The notes beneath the pieces are model-generated. The model was given only the letters and a program-made list of their open reading frames with translations. It was not told where the DNA came from and ran no database searches. Shown in pieces: positions 47,011 through 55,747 of a DNA stretch of 59,992 bases. Each line of letters begins with the position of its first letter. Positions within the stretch are counted from its first letter, which is position 1. Source of the DNA: an uncultured delta proteobacterium (GTDB lineage Bacteria > Desulfobacterota > Desulfobulbia > Desulfobulbales > Desulfocapsaceae); NCBI GenBank assembly GCA_903875445.1, contig CAIQWD010000086.1, positions 1 through 59,992 on the forward strand. Reading direction: 5' to 3'. A program made the translations under genes and the position numbers.

Positions 47011-47895
47011 ATGCCCGTACTCACATATTTGTCTTTGGTCCTTACCATGTTTCTCTGGGGCGGTACCTTTATCGCCGGCAGACTGTTGGCCGGTGCGGTC
47101 GAGCCGGCCAGCGCCGCCTTTCTCCGTTTTCTTATCGCCTCGGTGGCGATGCTGGCAGTGACCCGCATTTTGGAGGGAAAATTCAGAATGCCGCCGGCTA
47201 GGCTCTGGCTCTCTCTCACCCTCCTTGGCATGACCGGGGTTTTTGCCTACAATGTCTTTTTCTTTAACGGCCTGCAGCACATCACCGCCGGTCGTGCCTC
47301 GCTTATCGTTGCCGGCACGCCGCTGGTCATCACCGTCTTCGCCGCCCTCTTTCTTAACGAACGCCTGACCTTCCTGAAAACCTGCGGCGTGTTGATGTCG
47401 CTTGCTGGCGCAATCATGGTCATCAGCAATGGTCATCCCGGTTCGCTGTTTACCGGCGGCTTTGGCCGTGGCGAACAGGCCCTGGTCGGATGTGTTGTCA
47501 GCTGGTCGGCCTATTCCCTGATCGGCAGATCGGTGCTCCGCTCTCTGCCGCCGCTGACAACCGTCTGTTATTCGTCGATTATCGGGACGCTGCTCCTTGC
47601 CTTCCCCGCCGCCCGGGAAGGCCTTTTCGGCCACCTGTCGGCCATCACCTTCCTGTCCTGGGTGAGCCTGGCCTACCTTGGGTTGGGCGGCACGGCTTTG
47701 GGCTTTTCCCTGTATTACATAGGTATCAAAAAGATCGGAGCCAGCCGGGCCGGCATTTTTATCAACCTCGTCCCGGTCTTTTCCCTCTTGCTCTCCTGGT
47801 GCATCCTTGGCGAAACCATAAGACTCGCCGTCCTGGCTGGCGGCCTTATGGTTCTGACCGGCGTAACTATGGCCAATTATCGCAAAGCCAGTTAG
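47011..47895 (+). CDS. EamA/DMT family transporter (stop codon holds a MITE)
   Basis: A 294-residue, ten-helix transporter; start ATG 47011 (MPVLTYLSLVLTMFLWGG) with AGGA ahead rather than the upstream GTG-type start at 46987. Repeat motifs LWGGTFIAGRLLAGAVEPAS and ILGETIRLAVLAGGLMVLTG. The MITE copy 2 is inserted in the TA of its TAG stop; because the element begins with G the stop is rebuilt as TAG, so the protein is unchanged. Confidence 0.88.
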   Translation: MPVLTYLSLVLTMFLWGGTFIAGRLLAGAVEPASAAFLRFLIASVAMLAVTRILEGKFRMPPARLWLSLTLLGMTGVFAYNVFFFNGLQHITAGRASLIVAGTPLVITVFAALFLNERLTFLKTCGVLMSLAGAIMVISNGHPGSLFTGGFGRGEQALVGCVVSWSAYSLIGRSVLRSLPPLTTVCYSSIIGTLLLAFPAAREGLFGHLSAITFLSWVSLAYLGLGGTALGFSLYYIGIKKIGASRAGIFINLVPVFSLLLSWCILGETIRLAVLAGGLMVLTGVTMANYRKAS

Positions 47896-48035
47896 TGTCT
47901 GTCCATAAATGGCAATTTTCCCCTAACTCTTCGTTGCTCTCAAAATTTAATCCTCGGAATATTAACCATATACCTGCGGTTAAATTTATCGAGCGCCTCG
48001 ATTTAGAACAAAATTTCTCATTTCTGGACAGACAC
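47895..48035 (-). mobile_element. MITE copy 2
   Basis: A 141 bp reverse copy of the element at 4-145 with the same terminal repeats and TA duplications at 47893-47894 and 48036-48037. Removing it restores CAGTTAGTTAAC. It differs from copy 1 at three bases and one A. Confidence 0.88.
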
Positions 48036-48052
48036 TAGTTAACAAACGAAAG

Positions 48053-48100
48053 CGGCCCTCTTTTCACTACCCCCTTGAGGAGGGAGTGAAAAGAGGGCCG
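48053..48100 (+). terminator. Strong hairpin terminator of aroC-eamA
   Basis: Perfect 16 bp stem CGGCCCTCTTTTCACT / AGTGAAAAGAGGGCCG (48053-48068, 48085-48100) around a 16-base loop, followed by TTTCC. It originally followed the eamA gene closely, the MITE now pushing it away. Confidence 0.78.
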
Positions 48101-48187
48101 TTTCCTGCACATTGCAGTGGCCACAGTTATTTTTTACAAGGGCTTAGAAGAATGCAATCCCGCTGAGCACTGCCCTCTTCAATAAGG

Positions 48188-48583
48188 CTATTCGATAAGA
48201 AAGGTATCGAGTGATTCACCGGCATCGATACGTGCCTTGAAGACGTTAGGCATGCGCCCTTGGCCGGTCCAGGTAATACGCTCGCCGACTTCATTCCACA
48301 CTTCATATTTCGGCTGACGAGGGTTTCTTCTCCCTGTTTTTTCAAGAGAAATATCTGCTAATTCATCCGGATTAATACCATCGGCGGCCAGTAGTTCTCG
48401 ATATTTTTTGATCTTGTCGAGTCTTTCCTGGTTCTCTTGTTTTTCTGCGGCCTCTTCGGCAACACGCTCTTCAATTATGGCTTGCAGCTTGTCCTTAATG
48501 TCTTCCAGTTGTTCAACACTCAATTCTTTGACGGCACTTTTCAGACGACGCGAGTGGGACATAATTCTTAATAGTTCGCTCAT
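48188..48583 (-). CDS. H-NS family DNA-binding protein
   Basis: A 131-residue nucleoid-associated protein. The N-terminal half is a helical oligomerisation region (LSVEQLEDIKDKLQAIIEER). The DNA-binding core PKYEVWNEVGERITWTGQGR followed by MP is the H-NS/StpA-type minor-groove loop (TWTGQGRMP). It should silence AT-rich, acquired DNA. Ribosome site GAGGAA. H-NS proteins are typical of beta and gamma Proteobacteria; it may be acquired here. Confidence 0.88.
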   Translation of the reverse strand: MSELLRIMSHSRRLKSAVKELSVEQLEDIKDKLQAIIEERVAEEAAEKQENQERLDKIKKYRELLAADGINPDELADISLEKTGRRNPRQPKYEVWNEVGERITWTGQGRMPNVFKARIDAGESLDTFLIE

Positions 48584-49001
48584 ACTTTATTCCTCTTTCA
48601 TTATTGGCTGAGTTAATAAATCCTGTCGATATTGTCTTATTGGAGATATTAGTCAATTAATGCGCCATGTCCAGTTTTTTTTAATCCCGCATAATAATCA
48701 GCTGACTTTTTTCCATCTAAAAATTAGTTTTAAAAATGCTTACTTTGATGATAGCTATTTAATTTTTCATGATTTTCACTTTATTCCATGAAACTATTGT
48801 TGGTTATAAAAATAGTTCATGCATTTCTTTTCCGCATTCTCGAAAATATTCAAGACAGTAACTCTGCTGGTGAAACACCTGCGTTCACTTCATAATCCAA
48901 GGCTTTTCTCCCGCAAAAGTGAGGCGTTTAATTGCAGAGAGAAGATGGCGAAAAAAAGTCAGGCTTGGTGGTTGAGCAGACGGGGGAGTGGTAATTTTTC
49001 G
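48584..49001. other. AT-rich upstream region of the H-NS gene, no gene seen
   Basis: About 420 bp of AT-rich sequence with long T and A runs (48671-48780). It could hold the promoter and binding sites for autorepression. A plus-strand frame at 48819 lacks a ribosome site and runs into the nrfD-like gene antisense. Confidence 0.45.
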
Positions 49002-50216
49002 CTACTGTTCATATTTCTCCTCAATGATCAACGCTGCTCTAATAAGCCAGGAAACGACAGTAATCCCCAAGGCCAGGATGCCGAGTGTCACCGACAGTTC
49101 GACCCAGGTGGGCAGATAGTCGACGATCTCGCCGAGCGGTGAGGGAATAAGCCCCGGCACAATGAGACCGATGCCTTTTTCCATCCAGATCGCCACAAAG
49201 AGAAAGACACAGGCAGGCAGCAGCACCTTCGGATTGTTCTTGCCGGGATTGAAGGCCAGCACCAGAGTCGCCGCTAAATTGACGCACACCGATGTCCAGA
49301 TCCAGGGCACCAGGGAATTGTGTCCGGCCATCCCGAAAAACAAGTAAACCGCTGCACTCGAATGATGGGTGGGGAAGTAAAACTCCTTGAAGATTTCGGA
49401 AAAGAGCATGAGCAGGTTGATGATCGCCGAAATAACGATGATCAGTCGCAGTTTGTTGAAGACACTCCGATCGATTTTATAGCTGGTGAAATTGTGGATC
49501 ACCGCCAGAATCAAGGCGATGAGCGCCGGACCCGCGGCAAAGGCGGAAGCGAGAAAGCGCGGGCCGAGAAGCGGATTATTCCAGAACGGTCGGGCCGGCA
49601 ATCCCTGATAGAGAAAGGCAGTGACCATATGGATGGAAAAAGCCCAGAAGATCGACAGAAAAACAAATGGCCGGTAGAGCCTTTCGTTGGCCTTTCGCCC
49701 CATATAATGGCTATAGAGGATATAGGCGGGAACCAGTCCGTTAAGGAGCAGATAGCCGTTCAGCACCAGCACGTCCCAGGCAAGAATCGAGGAGGGAAAG
49801 TTAAAGATGCCGATGCCGGGGATCAGGTGCCAGGCCTGTAATGGCCCGCCGAGATCGACCACGATAAAGGAAAGGCACATCACCAGCGCCCCCACCGCCA
49901 CCCCTTCGCCGATGATGACCACCCGGTGAAAATTCGGGTCATGGAAGACATAGGCCGGCAGGATGAGCATGACCGCGGCGGCGGCAACACCTACCAAAAA
50001 TGTGAAGTTGGAGATATAAAAACCCCAGCTGACGATATCGTTCATACCGGTAACGGACAAGCCGAACCTCGCCTGAAAGGAATAGGCATAGATACCCATC
50101 CCCATGCAGCCAAGGAGGAGCAGCCGGAAGAGCTGAAAACCTATCCCGCCTCGCAGGTTCCAGCGAATGACATCGATAACGAAAGTTTTCAAGTTATTGT
50201 GCGGATATGCGTTCAT
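49002..50216 (-). CDS. NrfD-like membrane quinol-interacting subunit
   Basis: A 404-residue, nine- or ten-helix protein of the NrfD/PsrC/DsrP family (FGLSVTGMNDIVSWGFYISN; FIVVDLGGPLQAWHLI; FSIHMVTAFLYQGLPARPF). It should take electrons from menaquinol and pass them to the FeS subunit encoded just upstream. It is the last gene of the nap cluster and takes the part of NapC or NapH. Ribosome site AAGGA before ATG 50216. Confidence 0.9.
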   Translation of the reverse strand: MNAYPHNNLKTFVIDVIRWNLRGGIGFQLFRLLLLGCMGMGIYAYSFQARFGLSVTGMNDIVSWGFYISNFTFLVGVAAAAVMLILPAYVFHDPNFHRVVIIGEGVAVGALVMCLSFIVVDLGGPLQAWHLIPGIGIFNFPSSILAWDVLVLNGYLLLNGLVPAYILYSHYMGRKANERLYRPFVFLSIFWAFSIHMVTAFLYQGLPARPFWNNPLLGPRFLASAFAAGPALIALILAVIHNFTSYKIDRSVFNKLRLIIVISAIINLLMLFSEIFKEFYFPTHHSSAAVYLFFGMAGHNSLVPWIWTSVCVNLAATLVLAFNPGKNNPKVLLPACVFLFVAIWMEKGIGLIVPGLIPSPLGEIVDYLPTWVELSVTLGILALGITVVSWLIRAALIIEEKYEQ

Positions 50217-50238
50217 GATAGTCCTTTACGTTAGGCGA

Positions 50239-51207
50239 TCAATCGATGAAATACCAGAATTTGGGTTCGGTGCCGAGTTCTTCCTTCATACGGAAGACCT
50301 TCTTATGTTTCAGGACATAGCGGATCTCGCTGTCCGGATCGAGCAGATTGCCAAAGACCCGCGAGCCCGTTGGGCAGGCCTCGACGCAGGCAGGGAGTCG
50401 GCCCTTTCTCGTCCGCTGGATGCAGAAGGTGCATTTTTCCATCTTGCCCATCGGCCGCAGGCGATTGCCGAGATAGTGCTGTTTCGTGGTGATCTCTTCC
50501 TTCGGTATTTCCGCCTTGCCCCAGTTAAACCGCCTGCCGAAATAGGGGCAGGCAGCCTGACAATACCGACAGCCGATGCACCAATCATAATCGACGACGA
50601 CGATGCCGTCCGGTTCCTTCCAGGTGGCCTTGGTCGGACAGGCCTTGGTGCAGGGGGCGTTCTCGCAATGAAAACACTGGGTGCCCATGTAAAACTTATT
50701 TTCGACCGGGACCTCGTGGAAATATTTGCCGTCGCCGGTGCTCGGGTCCAGCTGGCCGGGTTCCATTTCAAAGATGCGGATATACTGGGTGTTGGTCTTG
50801 CGATCGAGGTTATTTTCCTTGATGCAGGCGGTCACACACTCCATGAAGCCTTCGCAGCGGGTGATGTTGAAGGCGTAGCCGTAGAGCACCTTCGGCAGCG
50901 GCGGTTCACTACCGATCTGCACATCGATGCCATCGCGCAGGGCCGCCAGTCGTTCCAACCGCTCAACGGTCTGGTCCTTTTCTTCCTGAGTCATCAGGCG
51001 ATAATTCTTTTTGAAGAATTCCTGCCAGCGCAGGCGCAGTTCGCCGCTGGCCGCGGCATCGGCGCCCGGCACACAGCCGACTACCAGGGCGGCACTGGCC
51101 GCCGCCGCACCAATGGACAGCCCTTTGAGAAAGGCCCTGCGGCTGCTCTTTTCACTCAGGGCATCGGTCGGGTCGGTTTTTTCTTTTTCGTTATCTGGTA
51201 AACTCAT
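50239..51207 (-). CDS. Tat-exported 4x[4Fe-4S] ferredoxin subunit (DsrO/NapG-like)
   Basis: A 322-residue periplasmic iron-sulphur protein. The Tat signal is SRRAFLKGLSIGAAAASAAL. Cys groups: CEGFMECVTACIK, CFHCENAPCTKACP, CIGCRYCQAACP and CTFCIQ ... CVEACPTG, together four [4Fe-4S] clusters as in DsrO, HmcB and NrfC. It would link the NrfD subunit to the cytochromes. Last half carries the extra C-terminal strand KVFRMKEELGTEPKFWY. Confidence 0.92.
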   Translation of the reverse strand: MSLPDNEKEKTDPTDALSEKSSRRAFLKGLSIGAAAASAALVVGCVPGADAAASGELRLRWQEFFKKNYRLMTQEEKDQTVERLERLAALRDGIDVQIGSEPPLPKVLYGYAFNITRCEGFMECVTACIKENNLDRKTNTQYIRIFEMEPGQLDPSTGDGKYFHEVPVENKFYMGTQCFHCENAPCTKACPTKATWKEPDGIVVVDYDWCIGCRYCQAACPYFGRRFNWGKAEIPKEEITTKQHYLGNRLRPMGKMEKCTFCIQRTRKGRLPACVEACPTGSRVFGNLLDPDSEIRYVLKHKKVFRMKEELGTEPKFWYFID

Positions 51208-51219
51208 GGGATACCCCTG

Positions 51220-51849
51220 TCAATGGAGCGGAACGGAATAGGTGGCCGGAAAGCGTTTGGCAAATTTCGGGGCATGGGGATCATGGCAGGTCGTGCAGTT
51301 ATAGGCTACCCGTTCCCCGGCCCAATAAGCCACCCGCTTGCCGTGCGCCCCGCCCAGCCAGTCGCGCTTTTGGCGGAAATGGCATTGGCCGCAGAGCTGA
51401 TAGCTGTGATCGAAATCAATTTTCCTGCCCTTTTTGTCCTCAAGAGAATTACGATCCTGCGGATGGTGACAATCGATGCAGGCGAGGGCATTTCCTTCCT
51501 GGCCATGGTGGATGACCACATTGCCGTGGGTCAGGTTGAAGGCATCCTTACCCTTGACCTCTTTTTCCCCGTGACAGTTGCTGCAGCGGTAGCGCTCGAT
51601 TTGCTCTTTCCGTGCCAGCACCCGGAATGGGCCGCCCTGAGACTCTTCCTTAACCAACACCGTCGTCTGGGTAATCGGCTGCACCTGGCGGACGGCACGG
51701 CTGTCAAACGGTTTATCCACGTCTTTCACCGAGTCGAGAAAGGATTTTTTTTCACTCGCCAAGCCGCTGCCGCCACCTGCCAGAAAAAGGGCCACGAGCA
51801 GCACGCTGCCCCCCAGCCACCTGGCCATACGATTCCTCATTGTTTTCAT
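51220..51849 (-). CDS. Tetrahaem cytochrome c of the nap cluster
   Basis: A 209-residue exported cytochrome with a signal peptide (about 1-31) and four CxxCH motifs: CSNCH, CIDCH, CGQCH and CTTCH. His residues such as THGNVVIHH and FDHSYQL may be distal ligands. In the nap operon of sulphate reducers the small tetrahaem NapM holds a similar place; relation is suggested by context only. Confidence 0.88.
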   Translation of the reverse strand: MKTMRNRMARWLGGSVLLVALFLAGGGSGLASEKKSFLDSVKDVDKPFDSRAVRQVQPITQTTVLVKEESQGGPFRVLARKEQIERYRCSNCHGEKEVKGKDAFNLTHGNVVIHHGQEGNALACIDCHHPQDRNSLEDKKGRKIDFDHSYQLCGQCHFRQKRDWLGGAHGKRVAYWAGERVAYNCTTCHDPHAPKFAKRFPATYSVPLH

Positions 51850-51873
51850 AGTAAGCCGCCTGTTGCCTCGAAG

Positions 51874-52530
51874 TTATGGTCTGCGGAATTCACTGAAAGC
51901 TTCCTGTTGTACCGCCGGCACATGACACTGTCGGCAGTAACCCCGGGAAGCATGGGAGACACGAATTTCCGCCACCGCGCCCGGTCCGGTATGGCAGGCG
52001 ATACAGTTCTCCCGCAGCTGCAGGCTGTGCGGGATCGACGGCGGCGAACCGGCCAAAAACGACAAACCGAGACGCGGCGGTTTAATCGATTGCCAGGTGC
52101 TCGCAACAAAGGTCGCGTCCGTCACTTTCTGGACGTGACACTGGTAGCAGAGGCTATTTTCCGGATGCGGCGTCACCGGGATGAACTTGCCGAACTCGGC
52201 GCTGTATCCGCCCTTGGCATGGCAGGCCAAACAGTCGGTGCCGTTGCCGCTGATGGTCAGGTCGACCGGATGGGGAATGCGCGGCGGCGAGCCGGGATAC
52301 TGACGCAGCTCGTAAAAATCGGCCAGGTTCCGATCCCCGGAATCGGCAGTCATGAAGGGTTCCGGCACCGCGTCGTAAGCGACGAAGAATTTTTTGCTCT
52401 GATGATCGAAATCGTCGTTGCCCACTCCGGCGGCAAAGGCCCTTTCCCCGGCAAAATGAGAGATTGTCAGGCAACAGAGTGCGGCGGCGGCCACCACCCA
52501 CCTGTTCCTCTGTTCATGTCGTTTCATCAT
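51874..52530 (-). CDS. Tetrahaem cytochrome, tandem NapB-like modules
   Basis: A 218-residue exported cytochrome; start ATG 52530 overlaps the napA stop by 4 bp. Signal peptide to about AGERAFA. Two NapB-like modules each begin PP.IPH: PPRIPHPVDL ... CLACH ... CYQCHV (first), PPSIPHSLQL ... CIACH ... CRQCHVP (second). E. coli NapB has one such module with two haems. The duplication gives four haems. Confidence 0.88.
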   Translation of the reverse strand: MMKRHEQRNRWVVAAAALCCLTISHFAGERAFAAGVGNDDFDHQSKKFFVAYDAVPEPFMTADSGDRNLADFYELRQYPGSPPRIPHPVDLTISGNGTDCLACHAKGGYSAEFGKFIPVTPHPENSLCYQCHVQKVTDATFVASTWQSIKPPRLGLSFLAGSPPSIPHSLQLRENCIACHTGPGAVAEIRVSHASRGYCRQCHVPAVQQEAFSEFRRP

Positions 52531-54845
52531 GCTTTCTCCAGCCTCACGGCGCATTTTTTATAGTCCGGCTGCTTGGAAATCGGGCAGAAGGCATCCAAGG
52601 TGACCTCGTTGATAAGGTAGCTCTCATCGAAGAACGGCACGAAGACCATGCCCCGCGGCGGCACGCCACGGCCGTTGATCTGCGCCGGTATGGTAACCTC
52701 GCCGCGACGGGAGATGATCTTCACCTTTTCGCCATTAACCACCCCAAGGTCGGCGGCGTCTTCCGGGTTCAGCTCAACATACGACGACGGCATTGCATTG
52801 TGGAGGACCGGGATACGCCGGGTCATGGTCCCGGTATGCCAGTGTTCAATAACCCGCCCGGTATTGAGCCAGAAGGGATAGTCGCTGTCCGGGGATTCGG
52901 CCGCCGGTTCATAGGGGCGAGCCCAGATCCAGGCGCGGTTGTCCTTCTTGCCGTAGAAGTCGAAAGCCTTGCCGTTAGTACAGGCCGGATCATATTTCGG
53001 ATTGAAACGCCAGCGGGTCTCTTTGCCGTTTACAAATGGCCACTGCACCCCGGATCTCTCGCTCAGCACCTGGTAGGAAGCCATTTCGTGCTTCGGACCG
53101 GCATGGAAACGACGATATTCCTCCCAGATTTTTTCGATATAATTCTCCGGACTCCAGGGAAATTGCTTTTCGAAACCGAGTCTTCTGGCAACCTCAATAA
53201 TTTGCCAGGTGTCGGACATCGCCTCGCCCGGAGGATTGACGATCTGACCGAAATGCTGGGTCCGCCGTTCGGAGTTGCCGTACAACCCCTCTTTTTCAAT
53301 CCACATCGCCGCCGGCAGGATAACATCGGCGACATCGGTCGTCGGCGTCGGATAAACATCGGAGACCACGAGAAAGTGCCCTTCTTTCTTGGCACCATTG
53401 CGGTAGCGTTTCAGATTGGGAAGGGTAACCATCGGATTGGTTACCTGGATCCACATGAATTTGATCTCGCCGCGGTCAAGCGCGCGAAACATCTCGACCG
53501 TATGGTAGGTCGGTTTGGGGTCGATATTTTCCACCGGCACCCCCCAAATCTCGGCGGCCATTTTGCGGTCATGCTCATCTGTGACCGTGCCGTGCGGCAG
53601 CGCATGGGTCAGGGTACCGACCTCGCGCACCGTGCCGCAGGCGCTCGGTTGGCCGGTGAGAGAAAACGGGCTGTTGCCCGGGGTCGAGATCTTGCCGACC
53701 AAGAGATGGATATTGTAGACCAGGTTGTTGATCCAGGTGCCGCGGGTGTGCTGGTTCATGCCCATGCACCAGAACGAGGTGACCTTCAGCGCCGGGTCGC
53801 CGTAGAGGGCGGCCATATATTTGATGTCCTTGGCCGACACCCCGGAGATCTTTTCGACTTTTTCCGGAGAGTAATCGGCCAGAAACTTCTTGTAATCCTC
53901 GAAACCGATCGCCTCGTCCTGATCGGTAAAGGCAAAATTGTCTTCGGTGCCGTAGCCGATGTTGGTTTTGCCCTTGTGAAACGACACATGTTCGCCCACA
54001 AAATTCCAGTTCACCCAGTCATTGGCAATGATCTCATGGCAAATGGCGTTGGCCACCGCCAGGTCGGTCTGGGGTTTAAAGAGAATCGATTTATCGGCCG
54101 CGGCGCTGGTACGGGTCGTGCGGGTGGCAAAGTCGATGATCTTGACGTTCGTGCGCCGCTTGCGGTTGGCGAGCATCCGGGAAAAGAGCACCGGGTGCAT
54201 CTCCGCCATATTGTTGCCCCAGGTGATAAAGACATTGGCGTTGTCGATATCCTCGTAGCAGCCCATCGGCTCGTCGATGCCGAAGGTAGTCATAAAGCCG
54301 GTCACCGCGCTGGACATGCATAGCCGGGCATTGGCCTCAACATTGTTGGTACCGAGGCAGCCTTTGAAGAGCTTCGAGGCAACATAGCCGTCGGGGATGG
54401 TCCATTGCCCGGAACCATAGATAGCCACAGAGTTTTTGCCATGTTTATCCCGGGTTTCTTTCAACTTTGCCGCCACCAGATCCAGGGCTTCGGCGATGGG
54501 AACCTCGACCATCTCGCCATTTTTGCGGATTTTCGCTTTGGTCAGCCGGTCGGCTCCATAGAGCGCCTGCACCGAGTGATAGCCCTTCATGCAGCATAAG
54601 CCCTTATTGACGCTGCAGTTCGGATCGCCCTTCACCGCCACCGCCCGGCCCTCGACAACACCTACTAAGACGCCGCAGCCGGTACCGCAAAAGCGACAGG
54701 GCGCCTTTTGCCAGGAAACCACCCCTGAATTGCCGGTGATTTTCGGCCAGTCAGCGAAACTGATTCCCGGAAAAAGCGCCCCCGCCGTTGCAACCGCACT
54801 GCCGGCCGCTGCACTGAGAATAAATCGTCGTCTGTCGAGTTTCAT
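52527..54845 (-). CDS. napA: Periplasmic nitrate reductase catalytic subunit
   Basis: A 772-residue molybdenum enzyme. Tat signal: LDRRRFILSAAAGSAVATAG. [4Fe-4S] site CRFCGTGCGVLVGVVEGRAV and NKGLCCMKGY; the Mo-ligating Cys is in NARLCMSSAVTGFMTTFGID. The bis-MGD domains follow. Size is close to the monomeric NapA of Desulfovibrio, shorter than the E. coli enzyme. ATG 54845 has GAGG five bases ahead. Confidence 0.95.
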   Translation of the reverse strand: MKLDRRRFILSAAAGSAVATAGALFPGISFADWPKITGNSGVVSWQKAPCRFCGTGCGVLVGVVEGRAVAVKGDPNCSVNKGLCCMKGYHSVQALYGADRLTKAKIRKNGEMVEVPIAEALDLVAAKLKETRDKHGKNSVAIYGSGQWTIPDGYVASKLFKGCLGTNNVEANARLCMSSAVTGFMTTFGIDEPMGCYEDIDNANVFITWGNNMAEMHPVLFSRMLANRKRRTNVKIIDFATRTTRTSAAADKSILFKPQTDLAVANAICHEIIANDWVNWNFVGEHVSFHKGKTNIGYGTEDNFAFTDQDEAIGFEDYKKFLADYSPEKVEKISGVSAKDIKYMAALYGDPALKVTSFWCMGMNQHTRGTWINNLVYNIHLLVGKISTPGNSPFSLTGQPSACGTVREVGTLTHALPHGTVTDEHDRKMAAEIWGVPVENIDPKPTYHTVEMFRALDRGEIKFMWIQVTNPMVTLPNLKRYRNGAKKEGHFLVVSDVYPTPTTDVADVILPAAMWIEKEGLYGNSERRTQHFGQIVNPPGEAMSDTWQIIEVARRLGFEKQFPWSPENYIEKIWEEYRRFHAGPKHEMASYQVLSERSGVQWPFVNGKETRWRFNPKYDPACTNGKAFDFYGKKDNRAWIWARPYEPAAESPDSDYPFWLNTGRVIEHWHTGTMTRRIPVLHNAMPSSYVELNPEDAADLGVVNGEKVKIISRRGEVTIPAQINGRGVPPRGMVFVPFFDESYLINEVTLDAFCPISKQPDYKKCAVRLEKA

Positions 54846-54852
54846 GGTCACC

Positions 54853-55095
54853 TCACTTCCTCCCTAATTTTTCATCATAGCCAAAGGCCAGGCTGAGCGA
54901 CTGCAGCCCCTGCAGCTTCTTCAGCTTTCCCTGGAGCGCTTCTTCGCTGGTTTCATCCGGTGCTTCGGTAACAAGAACAACTACTTCGTGATTTTCTGCG
55001 GGGATAACTCGGCAATACTCTAGAGCAGAGAGTTCGGCGCACAGGGACTCCTTGGCGCCACTTCTGGGAATGGCAAGATAACTGAAAATCGGCAT
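54853..55095 (-). CDS. napD: NapD-type chaperone
   Basis: An 80-residue ferredoxin-like fold protein that binds the Tat signal of NapA and proofs its export. It starts MPIFSYLAIPRSGAKESLCA and shows the strand NHEVVVLVTEAPDET and helix LQGKLKKLQGLQSLSLAFGY. First gene of the operon, directly before napA, about 80 bp after an FNR-type palindrome. Confidence 0.85.
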   Translation of the reverse strand: MPIFSYLAIPRSGAKESLCAELSALEYCRVIPAENHEVVVLVTEAPDETSEEALQGKLKKLQGLQSLSLAFGYDEKLGRK

Positions 55096-55174
55096 GACAA
55101 CTCCCGCGTGATTGACTGTTGTGTGAAGTGACTGTCAGCAACTGCTCCATCGTCACACACTTGCAAGCAGAAAT

Positions 55175-55192
55175 CCTTGACCTAGGTCAAGG
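55175..55192. promoter_or_regulatory. FNR/CRP-type palindrome upstream of nap operon
   Basis: CCTTGACCTAGGTCAAGG, an 18 bp perfect palindrome. Its core TTGAC-CTAG-GTCAA resembles the FNR/DNR box TTGATNNNNATCAA. It lies 80 bp ahead of the napD start, where an oxygen- or NO-sensing activator would bind. Confidence 0.72.
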
Positions 55193-55376
55193 GGCTTACT
55201 TTTTGTCATGTCCTCAATTGTGCGAGCAAGTCAATTCTATTTCATTTTTGTAAAACCTCCCAATCAATTATTTTTATTGTTTTGGATGCATGCAGCAAGA
55301 GATAGATATGTTACTCAACTCTGAAGGGGGAAAAACCCATGATCCGGATGGCAAACCGACCGATGACCGGAAAAGT

Positions 55377-55577
55377 CTACCAAAGATCGAGCGGACTTTT
55401 GGCTTCCTTGTTGGTGACGCTTTTCACGGTGTGGGTATAGATCATGGTGGTTTTCAGATCGCTGTGCCGAGCAACCCCTGGATCGTCCGAATGAAAGACC
55501 CCGGCATGTAAAATAGGGACATTCTTAGCTGCAAGGCAGGCCTTGAGACGTGCCAACAATGAATCAGGGACTTGTAT
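55377..55577 (-). pseudogene. intI: Integron integrase remnant (internal deletion and frameshift)
   Basis: The C-terminal 30 residues read HSDLKTTMIYTHTVKSVTN then KEAKSPLDLW, the IntI end (DLKTTMIYTH with the catalytic Tyr, and SPLD). The stretch before it, in the neighbouring frame, is FIRTIQGLLG, which normally runs into GHSD; one base is lost between them. Further upstream IQVPDSLLARLKACLAAKNV resembles the N-terminal start of IntI proteins. About 800 bp in between are missing. It lies divergent from the cassettes to its right, the normal intI layout. Confidence 0.82.
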
Positions 55578-55747
55578 CGCATGATGTTCTCCAGAAATTG
55601 CTCACCCATCCCAAGAGGATGATATACAGAAAAGCAGGTATTCGATCATAACAAAATTTTTAAGAACATTTTGCGAAATATTGGTACATTACAAAAATTT
55701 CCAAGCAAACACCGCAAAGAACACTCGTTTTGTCGGTATAGGAAACA

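Noticed and set aside
52464-54323. 619-codon plus-strand frame opposite napA
   Set aside because: Antisense to NapA, whose catalytic motifs are clear; no start signal.
55290-55511. 73-codon plus-strand frame across the intI remnant
   Set aside because: It reads antisense to the recognisable IntI C-terminus and lacks a ribosome site.
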